Shown in pieces: positions 25,779 through 34,528 of a stretch of 64,000 nt of DNA (position 1 is its first letter; each line of letters begins with the position of its first letter). A program made the position numbers and the translations under genes. Source of the stretch: Brevibacillus centrosporus (GTDB taxonomy: Bacteria > Bacillota > Bacilli > Brevibacillales > Brevibacillaceae); the NCBI RefSeq assembly GCF_003710815.1, contig NZ_RHHP01000013.1:62001-126000 (forward strand), read 5' to 3'. Below the pieces are notes generated by a model. The model did not search any database. It was not told the DNA's origin and worked only from the letters and a program-made list of their open reading frames with translations.

Positions 25779-26569
25779 TTCGTGCCTTTCGCCTCCTGCT
25801 GCACTTTGGCTACCAGGAGGCTATGTCCTGTCTGTTTCCAGTATTTATCTTCGCGTCACTCGCCTTGTCCATGTTCGTGACGATACCCGGTCTGGGCAGA
25901 TACGATCTTTTGCTTATCCTTTGCCTGCTGTTTCAGGTCGTCATGGTGAAAAGCGGTCTGGAAACCAAAGACGAGCTAAAAGTGATTACCGTTTTTCACC
26001 TGATCGGCTTGGCATTGGAAATATTCAAAGTGCATATGGGCTCGTGGGGTTACCCTGAAGAGGCTTACAGCAAAATATTCGGCGTTCCGCTGTACAGCGG
26101 TTTTATGTATGCGAGTGTCGCGAGCTATTTATGCCAGGCTTGGCGTCGTCTGGACGTATCCCTGACAGCATGGCCTGCTCCTTGGTTAGCTGTTCTACTC
26201 GGAGCCGCGATTTATCTCAATTTCTTTGTCCATCACTTCTGGGTGGATATTCGCTGGTACCTGATGGCTGCGATCTTCGTCGTCTTTTGGCGCTCGCGAG
26301 TCCATTTTCGCGTCGCGGAGGAGCGGCTGTGGATGCCTCTTCCCCTCGCTTATTTTCTGATCGGGTTCTTCATCTGGATCGCCGAAAATATCGCTACGTT
26401 TTTTGGCGCCTGGTACTACCCGAACCAGCGAAATGGTTGGGAAATCGTCCACCTCAGCAAGATCAGCTCGTGGTTTTTGCTGGTCATTGTCAGCTTCATT
26501 ATCGTGGCCCAGCTCAAGCATGTGAAAAGCCGGATTACGCAAGGCAACCCCAAATCGAAGCAGCGTTAG
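25775..26569 (+). CDS. DUF817 family membrane protein
   Basis: 264 residues with seven or eight hydrophobic spans. Segments YKMGSW-like VHMGSWGYPEEAY and IWIAENIATFFGAWYYPNQ are typical of DUF817. Function unknown. It starts at GTG overlapping the sulfurtransferase stop by four bases, so it is translationally coupled to it, and is closed by a terminator. Confidence 0.82.
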   Translation: MIRAFRLLLHFGYQEAMSCLFPVFIFASLALSMFVTIPGLGRYDLLLILCLLFQVVMVKSGLETKDELKVITVFHLIGLALEIFKVHMGSWGYPEEAYSKIFGVPLYSGFMYASVASYLCQAWRRLDVSLTAWPAPWLAVLLGAAIYLNFFVHHFWVDIRWYLMAAIFVVFWRSRVHFRVAEERLWMPLPLAYFLIGFFIWIAENIATFFGAWYYPNQRNGWEIVHLSKISSWFLLVIVSFIIVAQLKHVKSRITQGNPKSKQR

Positions 26570-26586
26570 CCATCGAACTGCATGGC

Positions 26587-26620
26587 AAAGGCATTCCCCG
26601 TCTGACCTGGGAATGCCTTT
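26587..26620. terminator. Terminator between two convergent genes
   Basis: Perfect stem AAAGGCATTCCC / GGGAATGCCTTT with T-rich flank (TCTTTTT) on the plus side. Confidence 0.85.
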
Positions 26621-26635
26621 TCTTTTTATGCAGTG

Positions 26636-27802
26636 CTATCGGGTGACTCCACTGAGAATGAGCCGGTGAATCCCTCCAGCCAAGCATACCCCTGCCGTCA
26701 CGAAAAAGGCGATGAAATACGAGTGGTGCCAGTTGCCAATCAAACCAGCAATAATGGGACTCAGCACCGCTCCCATGGAGAGGATCGCCGAATAGATGCT
26801 AAATACACTGCCGTACAGCTCTCGCGGAGAATGTACGGTAAGCATCGTCGCAAATGCCGGGAACAGCATTCCAAAGCAGGCTCCCAGCAAAAACATCATG
26901 ATCTGGAGTGGGATGGCTACCCCGATCGCCATCGTGTACAGCAGCAGACTCAATACGGCTAGTCCTGCAAACGCACGTTGCTCAATGGATACCTTGTACA
27001 ACCAGAATTGTACGAGGATGGCCAGTGCCCCCAGCCCTTTCAGGCTGAAGAGAACTCCAGTGACAGCAGGTGAAAGTCCTTGCTTCTGGATCAATAGCGG
27101 AACCTCATAAATAATCGTCCCTTGCGCGTAGATGATCGCAAAGCCACCTAGAAATGCGGGATACAGTAACCGATTTTCCAGGACATGCGTTAAAGTCCCT
27201 TTCCCACCCGGCTTCTTTTTAGCGGCAGCGGCGGAACTGCTTGGCTCAATTAGACTGCCGGGTACCCTGGCTGGCAAAACCAATCCGGCAAATACACCTG
27301 CGATCAGCATGATATAGCCCAAGATGATGAAGGATTGACTATAGCCAAATTGGACAGCCAAAAAACTGCCCACCGCAGGCGATACAATCCCTGCCGACGT
27401 AAGCACCAGTCCTTTGTTGCCCATGATTTTTCCTTGCTCGACAGCAGTCTTGCCTGTCTCACCAAGCAATGCCGAGCAGGCCGGGGAAACGAAGGCCATC
27501 AAAAAGCCGAGCATGAGACGAAAGGCAAAAAATCCTCCTGTGTGCTGTACGACCCCTTGACCAATCAGCATGACCCCTGCTAGCATCAATCCCCCAGAGA
27601 TGAACCACTTTTTCGGGTATCGATCCAAAAAGGGTCCAGCCAGCAGATTTCCGGTCAGATTGCTGATGGCATATCCCCCCAGAACAAAGCCAATCATGGC
27701 TGCTGAGACTCCCAGGATGTTTAAGTACGGCGCCAATAGCGGCGTCTGTGCGTGCATGTCAAATGAAACGAGGAACAACACGACAAACAGGAGAACCCTC
27801 AA
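26636..27802 (-). CDS. MFS transporter
   Basis: 388 residues with 12 predicted spans. It begins MRVLLFVVLFLVSFDMHAQT, and motif A-like GPFLDRYPKKWFISGG follows span two. The cytoplasmic middle loop is basic (KKKPGGKG). The TTG start has GGAGGAG six bases upstream. Probably an exporter; substrate unknown. The neighbouring divergent gene is an acetyltransferase of the RimJ/RimL type. Confidence 0.85.
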   Translation of the reverse strand: MRVLLFVVLFLVSFDMHAQTPLLAPYLNILGVSAAMIGFVLGGYAISNLTGNLLAGPFLDRYPKKWFISGGLMLAGVMLIGQGVVQHTGGFFAFRLMLGFLMAFVSPACSALLGETGKTAVEQGKIMGNKGLVLTSAGIVSPAVGSFLAVQFGYSQSFIILGYIMLIAGVFAGLVLPARVPGSLIEPSSSAAAAKKKPGGKGTLTHVLENRLLYPAFLGGFAIIYAQGTIIYEVPLLIQKQGLSPAVTGVLFSLKGLGALAILVQFWLYKVSIEQRAFAGLAVLSLLLYTMAIGVAIPLQIMMFLLGACFGMLFPAFATMLTVHSPRELYGSVFSIYSAILSMGAVLSPIIAGLIGNWHHSYFIAFFVTAGVCLAGGIHRLILSGVTR

Positions 27803-27990
27803 GGCATTCTCCTCCTCTCCTTGGGTGTTACAGACCTTTGTCCCAGTATATGAGGGGAGTCGTCCAAATAGGATAACGGGGTTGATATTTTAACATGTGA
27901 CCAAAAAAAGAAATGATGGAACGATAAAGGAATTTCTGCCAGGTATGTCAAAGACATCAACTTCTGCATTTCTGAAAGGATGTGATCTGC

Positions 27991-28521
27991 TTGATCGTAC
28001 TGGAAACCGAACGCCTCCATCTTCGCTACCAGACACTGGACGATGCCCCCTTTATACTCGAGCTGGTAAACGACCCAGCCTGGCTGCAGTTTATCGGCGA
28101 TCGTGGTGTTCGGACACTCGATGATGCGCGCTCCTACATTGCCAATGGCGCTATCAAATCATATGAAAGAGACGGATTTGGCTTTTATCTTGTGGAACGC
28201 AAAGAAGACCACACTCTGCTAGGCATGTGTGGCCTGGTCAAAAGAGAGGGGCTGGAGGATGTCGATATCGGCTTCGCTTTCCTTCCTGACTATCGCTCCA
28301 AAGGCTATGCGTACGAAGCAGCATCCGCCGTCATGCAATACGCGAAGGAAACTCTCGGTCTAACCAGAGTGGTCGCTATTACGACGCAAGACAACCACTC
28401 GTCTGGCCGTTTGCTGGAAAAGCTCGGCCTGCGGTTTGAACGTCTGATCCAAATGCCGAATGATACTGAACTGTTAAGGCTGTTCGTCTACGACGCTTCT
28501 CCTGCCAGCACCACTGTCTAG
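27991..28521 (+). CDS. GNAT family N-acetyltransferase (RimJ/RimL type)
   Basis: 176 residues. It begins MIVLETERLHLRYQTLDDA, the usual opening of this group, and carries the acetyl-CoA segment around DYRSKGYAYEAASAVMQYA. Target may be a ribosomal protein N-terminus or a small molecule. The TTG start is preferred because AAAGGA lies ten bases upstream; a GTG three codons earlier has that site only one base away. Confidence 0.85.
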   Translation: MIVLETERLHLRYQTLDDAPFILELVNDPAWLQFIGDRGVRTLDDARSYIANGAIKSYERDGFGFYLVERKEDHTLLGMCGLVKREGLEDVDIGFAFLPDYRSKGYAYEAASAVMQYAKETLGLTRVVAITTQDNHSSGRLLEKLGLRFERLIQMPNDTELLRLFVYDASPASTTV

Positions 28522-28643
28522 AAAGTATCATGCTAGGTGATTTGTGCTGTTAGTGAAGCGGATGAGCCTGCCTCGTTCTGTATTATTCGAGCAAGTGAAT
28601 GTCGGGCAGCTTTTTGCATAGGCTCCTCCCTGGTTTCGTGAAA

Positions 28644-28676
28644 AAAAGGGTCTCACCTGTACTGGGAGCCCCTTTT
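28644..28676 (-). terminator. Terminator of prfC
   Basis: Stem AAAAGGG-CTC / GAG-CCCTTTT with a run of seven Ts on the minus side, 29 bases past the prfC stop. Confidence 0.75.
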
Positions 28677-28704
28677 CGCTTTATTTGATAGTCTTGCCTT
28701 GCCC

Positions 28705-30303
28705 TTATGACAGAACGGATTTCAAGCCCAGCGAGCTCTCGTGGAACTTGATCGACGAATGCTTATCCATCGCTACCCGCAGCTGGTATTCGCTTTCGAA
28801 CAGCATGACCGGACGACCGTAGCGATCTGTTACAATCTTGTTTTTGAGTGCGTCAATCGCAGCCTTGTCGCCTTCCAGCCAACGAGCGATCTGGTAAGGC
28901 ATGCGAGTCAGCATGATGTCGACTCCATACTCAGCTTTGAGACGGTACTCCAATACCTCGAACTGGAGAACCCCGACCACGCCCAGGATCAGCTCTTCCA
29001 TCGGATGCGTACGGAACAGCTGGACTGTCCCCTCTTCCGTCAGCTGCATGATTCCTTTTTGGAACTGCTTGTGCTTCATCGCATCTTTTACCATGACTTT
29101 GGAGAAAAACTCTGGCGAGAAGTGCGGCATTTCTTCATATTCGAATGACTGCCCCACGCAGAGCGTATCGCCGATCTGGAAAATGCCCGGGTCAAACAAA
29201 CCGATCACATCGCCCGCGAATGACTCATCGACAATCTCGCGGTCCTGCGCCATGAACTGCACAGGCTGCGCCAGCTTGATATCTTTGCCCAGACGCACGT
29301 GCTTCACAGACATGCCGCGTTCGAATTTGCCGGAGCAAATGCGCAGGAATGCAATGCGGTCGCGGTGAGCCGGGTTCATGTTTGCCTGGATTTTAAAGAT
29401 GAAGCCCGAGAACGCATTCGAATACGGATCGATCAATCCGGCGTTGCTTTTCTTAGGCGACGGCGGCGGTGCCATTTGCAGGAAGTTGTCCAGGAAAGTC
29501 TGTACCCCGAAGTTGTTGATCGCACTTCCGAAAAAGACAGGAGTCAGCTCTCCTTTTGCAATCAGCTCTTCGTCGTAATCGTCCCCAGCCACATCCAGCA
29601 AGGAAACCTCATCTTGCAGCTGCTGCCACAGCTCCTGCCCGACACGATCTCCGATGAGCGGATCTTCGGCGCCTTCTACAGGGAAAAAAGAGATCTCCTC
29701 GTGCTGCGAGCCCGTTTGGTACAGCTCTACGCGGGATTTCATCCGGTCGTATACCCCGCTAAAGTAGCTGCCCATTCCGATCGGCCAGTTCATCGGATAC
29801 GAACGAATCCCCAGCACACGCTCGATTTCTTCCAGCAGCTCGAAAGGATCTTTCCCGTGACGGTCCAGCTTGTTGACAAAGGTAAAGATCGGGATCCCGC
29901 GCATGCGACAGACCTTGAACAGCTTGATCGTCTGGGCCTCGACCCCTTTGGCGACGTCGATAATCATCACGGCCGCGTCTGCAGCCGTCAAAGTCCGATA
30001 CGTATCTTCACTGAAGTCCTGGTGACCAGGTGTATCCAAAATGTTGATATGATGCCCTTTGTATTCAAAGTCCATCGCGGAGGACGTCACGGAAATTCCG
30101 CGCTTTTTCTCGATCTCCATCCAGTCGGAGGTCGCATGCTTGGAGTTTTTCCGTCCTTTGACCATCCCCGCTTCACGGATGGCTCCGCCGTAATAGAGCA
30201 GTTTTTCCGTCATCGTTGTTTTACCCGCATCCGGGTGGGAGATGATGGCAAAGGTGCGTCTTTTCGCTATTTCCTTCTCCCATTGGGGATTGATTTGACT
30301 CAT
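28705..30303 (-). CDS. prfC: Peptide chain release factor 3
   Basis: 532 residues, full length for RF3, the GTPase that recycles RF1/RF2 after termination. G1 SHPDAGKTT, switch II DTPGHQDF and G4 NKLD are intact, with downstream domains ending in KFHESSLGLKSVLS. The chosen ATG (MSQINPQWEKEI) has AGGAG seven bases upstream; an ATG two codons earlier is too close to that site, and the frame stays open upstream without another site. Transcribed alone. Confidence 0.95.
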   Translation of the reverse strand: MSQINPQWEKEIAKRRTFAIISHPDAGKTTMTEKLLYYGGAIREAGMVKGRKNSKHATSDWMEIEKKRGISVTSSAMDFEYKGHHINILDTPGHQDFSEDTYRTLTAADAAVMIIDVAKGVEAQTIKLFKVCRMRGIPIFTFVNKLDRHGKDPFELLEEIERVLGIRSYPMNWPIGMGSYFSGVYDRMKSRVELYQTGSQHEEISFFPVEGAEDPLIGDRVGQELWQQLQDEVSLLDVAGDDYDEELIAKGELTPVFFGSAINNFGVQTFLDNFLQMAPPPSPKKSNAGLIDPYSNAFSGFIFKIQANMNPAHRDRIAFLRICSGKFERGMSVKHVRLGKDIKLAQPVQFMAQDREIVDESFAGDVIGLFDPGIFQIGDTLCVGQSFEYEEMPHFSPEFFSKVMVKDAMKHKQFQKGIMQLTEEGTVQLFRTHPMEELILGVVGVLQFEVLEYRLKAEYGVDIMLTRMPYQIARWLEGDKAAIDALKNKIVTDRYGRPVMLFESEYQLRVAMDKHSSIKFHESSLGLKSVLS

Positions 30304-30480
30304 CTTCATTCTCCTGTCATGACAAGTAAGTAGCCTCATTCTTTTCCTTACGATTATACCGACATTTTCGTGCTGCATCCACCTAGTATTTTTCCGCAAA
30401 ACCATTATAATGTGTAGTAGTAAAAATTTTTTGACTGCATTCAAGAAAGTACATACGAAAACGATATCAGGAGGGACCTC

Positions 30481-32001
30481 ATGTCGACCAATCTGGAAGC
30501 ACGTTCAACCGCTTTTCGAGCGTATGTGAAAAAGCTGTCGAGCTACAATCAGGCTATCGCCGTCCTTCATTGGGACAAGGCTACCCAAGCTCCCCGCAAA
30601 GGAATGGAAGCGCGTTCCGAGGTCATTGGTACATTGGCTGGCGAACAGTTCAAGCTAGCGACCTCAAAAGAAATGGAAGAGTTTCTGGAGACGCTGAGTG
30701 AGCCCGCAGCTCTGGAAGCTCTTGACGAAGTAACCCGTCATACGGTTCTCGAATGCAAAAAGGAATATGACCGCAACAAGCAAATTCCCGCAGCCAGATA
30801 CCAAGAGTACGTCATTCTGACTTCACAGGCAGAGACCATCTGGGAAGAAGCACGGGAAAAAGATGATTTCTCCCTGTTCCAGCCTTACCTCGAAAAAATC
30901 GTCGACTTCCAGCTTGCGTTCATCGACTACTGGGGGCACGACGGAAAAAACAAGTATAACACACTTCTCGATCTCTACGAACCCGGCATGACCGTCGATC
31001 AGCTAGACCCGATCTTCACTACCTTGCGTGAGAAAACGGTGAAGCTGGTGGCCGCGATTGCGGAGTCACCGAATAAGCCTGACACCTCTTCCTTGAAAAG
31101 ACACTTTCCAGTAGCAGAACAGGAAGCCTTCAGCCGCTTCGTTTTGGAACGCATTGGCTACGACTTCCAAGCAGGTCGCATGGACCGCAGCGCCCATCCT
31201 TTCTGTACTTCATTCAACCCAGGAGATGTGCGCATCACGACCCGCTATGATGCCAATGAATTCAATACAGCTCTGTTTGGCTCCATCCATGAAGCAGGGC
31301 ATGCCATGTACGAGCAAAATATCAATCCGAGTCTGTTGTTTACCCCATTGTGCGATGGTACTTCCATGGGTATTCACGAATCTCAATCCCGCTTCTGGGA
31401 AAACATGATCGGCCGCAGCCTGCCTTTCTGGAACGGCTTGTACAGCGATCTGCAAAAAGCATTCCCTGCCCAATTCGACGGGGTCAGTGTAGACGGGTTC
31501 TATCGCGCGATCAACGAAGTCACTCCGTCTTTCATCCGTATCGAAGCGGATGAGTTGACGTACAATCTCCATATCATGATTCGTTATGAGATCGAGAAAG
31601 GCTTGATCAACGGTACGCTGAAAGTCGCTGATCTGCCTACAATATGGAACGAAAGAATGCAAGAATACCTGGGGGTTACTCCTCCGACAAATGCACTCGG
31701 CGTGCTGCAAGACATCCACTGGTCTGGTGGGAGCTTCGGCTATTTCCCTACGTACTCCTTGGGGAACGTCTATGCTGCTCAGTTTGCCCACGTGATGGAG
31801 CAGCAAATCAGCGGCTATCACGACTTGATTGCCAAAGGAGATTTTGCTCCCATTCGCGAGTGGCTGAAAACAAACATTCACCAGTACGGAAAAATGAAGA
31901 GCCCTCAAGAGCTTGTTCAAGCCATTACCGGTGAAGGTACCAATGCCACCTACCTGATGGATTATCTGGAGAAGAAGTTCTCTGCCATCTATCAGCTATA
32001 A
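30481..32001 (+). CDS. M32 family metallocarboxypeptidase (YpwA-like)
   Basis: 506 residues, the size of thermostable Zn carboxypeptidases (B. subtilis YpwA about 501). The zinc motif HEAGH is at residues 270-274. The family markers HPFCTSF, DVRITTRY, HESQSRFWEN and GVLQDIHWS are present. It trims C-terminal residues from peptides in the cytoplasm. ATG with AGGAGG seven bases upstream. Single gene with its own terminator. Confidence 0.95.
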   Translation: MSTNLEARSTAFRAYVKKLSSYNQAIAVLHWDKATQAPRKGMEARSEVIGTLAGEQFKLATSKEMEEFLETLSEPAALEALDEVTRHTVLECKKEYDRNKQIPAARYQEYVILTSQAETIWEEAREKDDFSLFQPYLEKIVDFQLAFIDYWGHDGKNKYNTLLDLYEPGMTVDQLDPIFTTLREKTVKLVAAIAESPNKPDTSSLKRHFPVAEQEAFSRFVLERIGYDFQAGRMDRSAHPFCTSFNPGDVRITTRYDANEFNTALFGSIHEAGHAMYEQNINPSLLFTPLCDGTSMGIHESQSRFWENMIGRSLPFWNGLYSDLQKAFPAQFDGVSVDGFYRAINEVTPSFIRIEADELTYNLHIMIRYEIEKGLINGTLKVADLPTIWNERMQEYLGVTPPTNALGVLQDIHWSGGSFGYFPTYSLGNVYAAQFAHVMEQQISGYHDLIAKGDFAPIREWLKTNIHQYGKMKSPQELVQAITGEGTNATYLMDYLEKKFSAIYQL

Positions 32002-32021
32002 GGAATCCTCGTTGATTAGAA

Positions 32022-32060
32022 AACTTGGCTCCGCCAAAGCTTTGTGACGGAGCCTTAGTT
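32022..32060 (+). terminator. Terminator of the M32 carboxypeptidase gene
   Basis: Stem GGCTCCG / CGGAGCC with a 14-base loop, 25 bases past the stop. The T run is short. Confidence 0.6.
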
Positions 32061-32104
32061 GCACTTATACTGGCTAAGAATCTTATAAATTCTTACTGTA
32101 CATG

Positions 32105-32135
32105 AAAAAAGCGTTCCTCTTTGGAGGAGCGCTTC
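32105..32135 (-). terminator. Terminator of the LysE-type gene
   Basis: Minus-strand stem AAGCG-TCCTC / GAGGA-CGCTT followed by TTTTTTC. Confidence 0.75.
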
Positions 32136-32177
32136 TTGTTTGTAGAAGCAGGAGGTCGTCCCGCTATTTCTCGCAGC

Positions 32178-32804
32178 TCAGCTGGGAGCTTTTTCAAAGG
32201 CAAGCTTGATTCCAAATGCGACGAGAACAAATCCGGAGATCCCCTGTATGGCCCGCTGTGTGGACGGTTTCTTCATCCAGTTGCGAATGTAGTTGATGAA
32301 CGACACGTACAGGATGAACCACAGAATCGTAAGCATGGTGTACGTCGCGCCCATCAGCAAGAATTGCAGAAACGGCTTGGTCCCCGCCGATAAAAATTGC
32401 GGAAGAAACGTCAGAAAAAAAACCGCAACCTTTGGGTTCAGCAGATTCGTCAGCAGCCCCTGACGAAACGGAGATTTATGCTTGTATTTGCCCTGCTGCT
32501 CCTCCTGCTCCGTTCCTTTGTTCTTTTTCAACGCCCAGATGGAGGTTAGGCCGAGGTAAATCAAATACACGGCACCGACGTATTTAAAAACAGAAAACAG
32601 GACTGCCGATTTGACCAGGATCGCCGAAAGCCCAAACACCGCCGCCAAAGTATGGAAGACCAAGCCAGTCGTGATGCCGAAGACCGTTTGAAACCCACCC
32701 TTTTTTCCGTGCGCAATCGTGTTTTGCGTGGCGAGTCCAGTATCGGGACCAGGAAGAATAATCAGTAATATAGACATGACGACGAACAACCAAAAGTTTC
32801 CCAT
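32178..32804 (-). CDS. LysE/RhtB family exporter
   Basis: 208 residues with six spans. The signature LPGPDTGLATQNTIAHGKKG near the start is diagnostic for the LysE/RhtB amino-acid and homoserine-lactone exporters. Substrate cannot be read from the sequence. ATG start with GGAATGGAAG upstream. The region 32805-33344 that follows has no intact gene but holds a long hairpin, a terminator and a possible gene remnant, listed separately. Confidence 0.9.
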   Translation of the reverse strand: MGNFWLFVVMSILLIILPGPDTGLATQNTIAHGKKGGFQTVFGITTGLVFHTLAAVFGLSAILVKSAVLFSVFKYVGAVYLIYLGLTSIWALKKNKGTEQEEQQGKYKHKSPFRQGLLTNLLNPKVAVFFLTFLPQFLSAGTKPFLQFLLMGATYTMLTILWFILYVSFINYIRNWMKKPSTQRAIQGISGFVLVAFGIKLAFEKAPS

Positions 32805-32915
32805 CTTCCATTCCTTCCCCTCTTCATGAAAATGATGTGAATCACTTTAACACAAATGGAAAATGGTTAAAATACTTGATTTGTGATTTCCACGCACTAG
32901 ACTCAGGGCTAAATG

Positions 32916-32967
32916 GACGAGGATGCAGGGAGTGTCTATAAACGATCCTTGCTACATCCTCGCGTCA
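32916..32967. other. Long imperfect inverted repeat in an intergenic region
   Basis: GACGAGGATG-CAGGGA (32916-32931) faces TCCTTG-TACATCCTCGCGTC (32945-32966). Pairing gives about 14-16 base pairs with a two-base bulge. There is no T run, so it is not an ordinary terminator. Possible structured RNA or attenuated hairpin; nothing more can be said. Confidence 0.4.
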
Positions 32968-32977
32968 TTCTATAAAA

Positions 32978-33002
32978 AAGGCAGTTCAATCCCGGCTGCC
33001 TT
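32978..33002 (-). terminator. Orphan minus-strand terminator
   Basis: Stem AAGGCAG / CTGCCTT with TTTTTTATAG on the minus side. It should end a minus-strand transcript coming from 33003 upward, yet no intact gene is there. A short open frame ends 20 bases before it. Confidence 0.65.
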
Positions 33003-33021
33003 CATGCATAGTTCTCCGTTT

Positions 33022-33199
33022 TTACAACTTGTTATATTCCTCTTCTGAAACTGGCTCCAACCATTCCGGTACCTCCAATAAATAGCACGACAATTTCATT
33101 AAGAAAACCTCTACCGAGGCTTGTTCATGGAGGAGCGACCGCGTTTTAGCGGAAAGTTTTACCGAAGTGATGCCAGAAGCTGACGCTGAGGCACTTCGT
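33022..33199 (-). pseudogene. Possible C-terminal gene remnant
   Basis: An open stretch ends at TAA (33022-33024), just before the orphan terminator. Its last residues read MKLSCYLLEVPEWLEPVS then EEEYNKL, which looks like real protein rather than noise. Upstream the frame closes with a TGA near 33200 and offers no ribosome site. It could be the end of a lost gene or a 24-residue peptide starting at the internal ATG. No family recognised. Confidence 0.28.
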
Positions 33200-33344
33200 C
33201 ATGCGTTCCAGAATTCATAAGCATGCTTATAAATTCTTATACGTTAAAATAAATGGAAACCATTGCTTTCGCTCCAATCAACTGTCATGCTTAAGTAAAA
33301 TAAGAGACAACGTGTTCTCGACAAAGAATGTGCAGGTGATTGAA

Positions 33345-33725
33345 ATGCTTACCGTAAAAACTTCCTCCCTCAGTAATGGCGATCTCAATCGGGGGGTATT
33401 TGCCACAAAAGATATTCGCAAAGGCGAACTGATTCACGAAGCACCCGTTCTCCCCTATCCCAATGCGGAGCATGAGCATATTGAGAAAACCATGATTGCC
33501 GACTACGCTTTTGAATATGGGGCTAACCACACTTGTATCCTTCTGGGCTACGGCATGCTGTTCAATCATTCCTATGAGCCGAATGCTGTATACGAAATCA
33601 ATTTTGACAACCACACCTTTGATTTCTACGCCTATACGGACATCAAGGCGGGAGAAGAAGTGCTGATCAACTACAACGGTGATGTCGATAACAAAGATCC
33701 CCTCTGGTTCTACGAAGAGGAGTAA
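33345..33725 (+). CDS. SET domain protein
   Basis: 126 residues from the ATG of MLTVKTSS, with AGGTGA five bases upstream; the frame runs open further upstream. The compact SET fold is visible: RGVFATKDIRKGELI, LLGYGMLFNHSYEPNA with the conserved NHS, and the closing KAGEEVLINY. Bacterial stand-alone SET proteins of this size are presumed lysine methyltransferases, but no substrate is known for this group. Single gene with a terminator after it. Confidence 0.85.
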   Translation: MLTVKTSSLSNGDLNRGVFATKDIRKGELIHEAPVLPYPNAEHEHIEKTMIADYAFEYGANHTCILLGYGMLFNHSYEPNAVYEINFDNHTFDFYAYTDIKAGEEVLINYNGDVDNKDPLWFYEEE

Positions 33726-33766
33726 TCGTTTGCCGTATCCCTAAATTTTCGTACTAAATTTATGCT

Positions 33767-33792
33767 GGCCGTTCGTTGAGACGGCCTTTTTT
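33767..33792 (+). terminator. Terminator of the SET-domain gene
   Basis: Stem GGCCGT / ACGGCC followed by TTTTTT, 41 bases past the stop. Confidence 0.8.
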
Positions 33793-33888
33793 CATTGGAC
33801 CTTTAACGGATTTGCTCCAAACGATCTCCCCTTCCCTTTTCGCATAGATCAGGTAGTATGCTACGATGAAGGGGACAGGAGGGATCGT

Positions 33889-34458
33889 GTGTTGGTTGAC
33901 TTTACGGAAAAATGGCTGCCTACTTATATTCGGCGTGATCTGGCTGTTTTGTTTTGCGGGATCAACCCGGGACGCGTCTCGGCAACAGCCGGATATCATT
34001 ATGCCAACCCCGCCAATCTGTTCTGGCGAGGCTTGTATGAGGGAGGATTGACTTCTAAACGATTTGCTCCCGAAGAGACCGCCTGTCTGCTCGACTTAAA
34101 CTATGGCATTACTGACCTGGTCTCACGTCCGACTCGCTCTTCTACCGATCTTCGCGAGGATGACTATGCGACGGGAGCGGAGCAGTTCGTGCAAATGATT
34201 CAGACCTATCGTCCCCGCGTTATTTGCTTTAACGGTATCACTGCTTTCCGCCACGCCACCGGACAGAAAAAAACGAAGATTGCGCTCGGACTCCAATCCA
34301 AGCTCGAATTCGGCACAGACGATTGGCCTGGCAGCTATGTGTTTGTCATTCCCTCGACAAGCGGTGCGAACGCCTCCTTTTCCCGGGAAGAACGGCTGGC
34401 CATGTTCAGTGAGCTGAGCCAGTTTCTGCGGGAAAAAGGATGGCATCCCCTCTCTTGA
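33889..34458 (+). CDS. mug: Mismatch-specific uracil/thymine DNA glycosylase
   Basis: 189 residues of the Mug/TDG branch of the uracil-DNA glycosylase superfamily. The active-site loop reads CGINPGRVSA (NPG with the catalytic Asn), and the DNA-wedge loop is VIPSTSGANA. It excises uracil or thymine opposite guanine. GTG start with AGGAGG six bases upstream. Transcribed in the same direction as the CotS-like kinase that follows. Confidence 0.9.
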   Translation: MLVDFTEKWLPTYIRRDLAVLFCGINPGRVSATAGYHYANPANLFWRGLYEGGLTSKRFAPEETACLLDLNYGITDLVSRPTRSSTDLREDDYATGAEQFVQMIQTYRPRVICFNGITAFRHATGQKKTKIALGLQSKLEFGTDDWPGSYVFVIPSTSGANASFSREERLAMFSELSQFLREKGWHPLS

Positions 34459-34528
34459 GTATCACATTTCCTTTGTTCGCAGTACGATAAAGGATAGTCG
34501 CTTACTCGCTTTTCGTAGGAGGGTAGAG

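Noticed and set aside
29299..30333. Long open frame antisense to prfC
   Set aside because: Same reasoning: prfC motifs are intact on the other strand and the antisense product resembles no protein.
33130..33225. Plus-strand frame ending LRHAFQNS as the end of a gene
   Set aside because: No start or ribosome site, and it is not contiguous with any gene; the opposite strand has a terminator that fits better.
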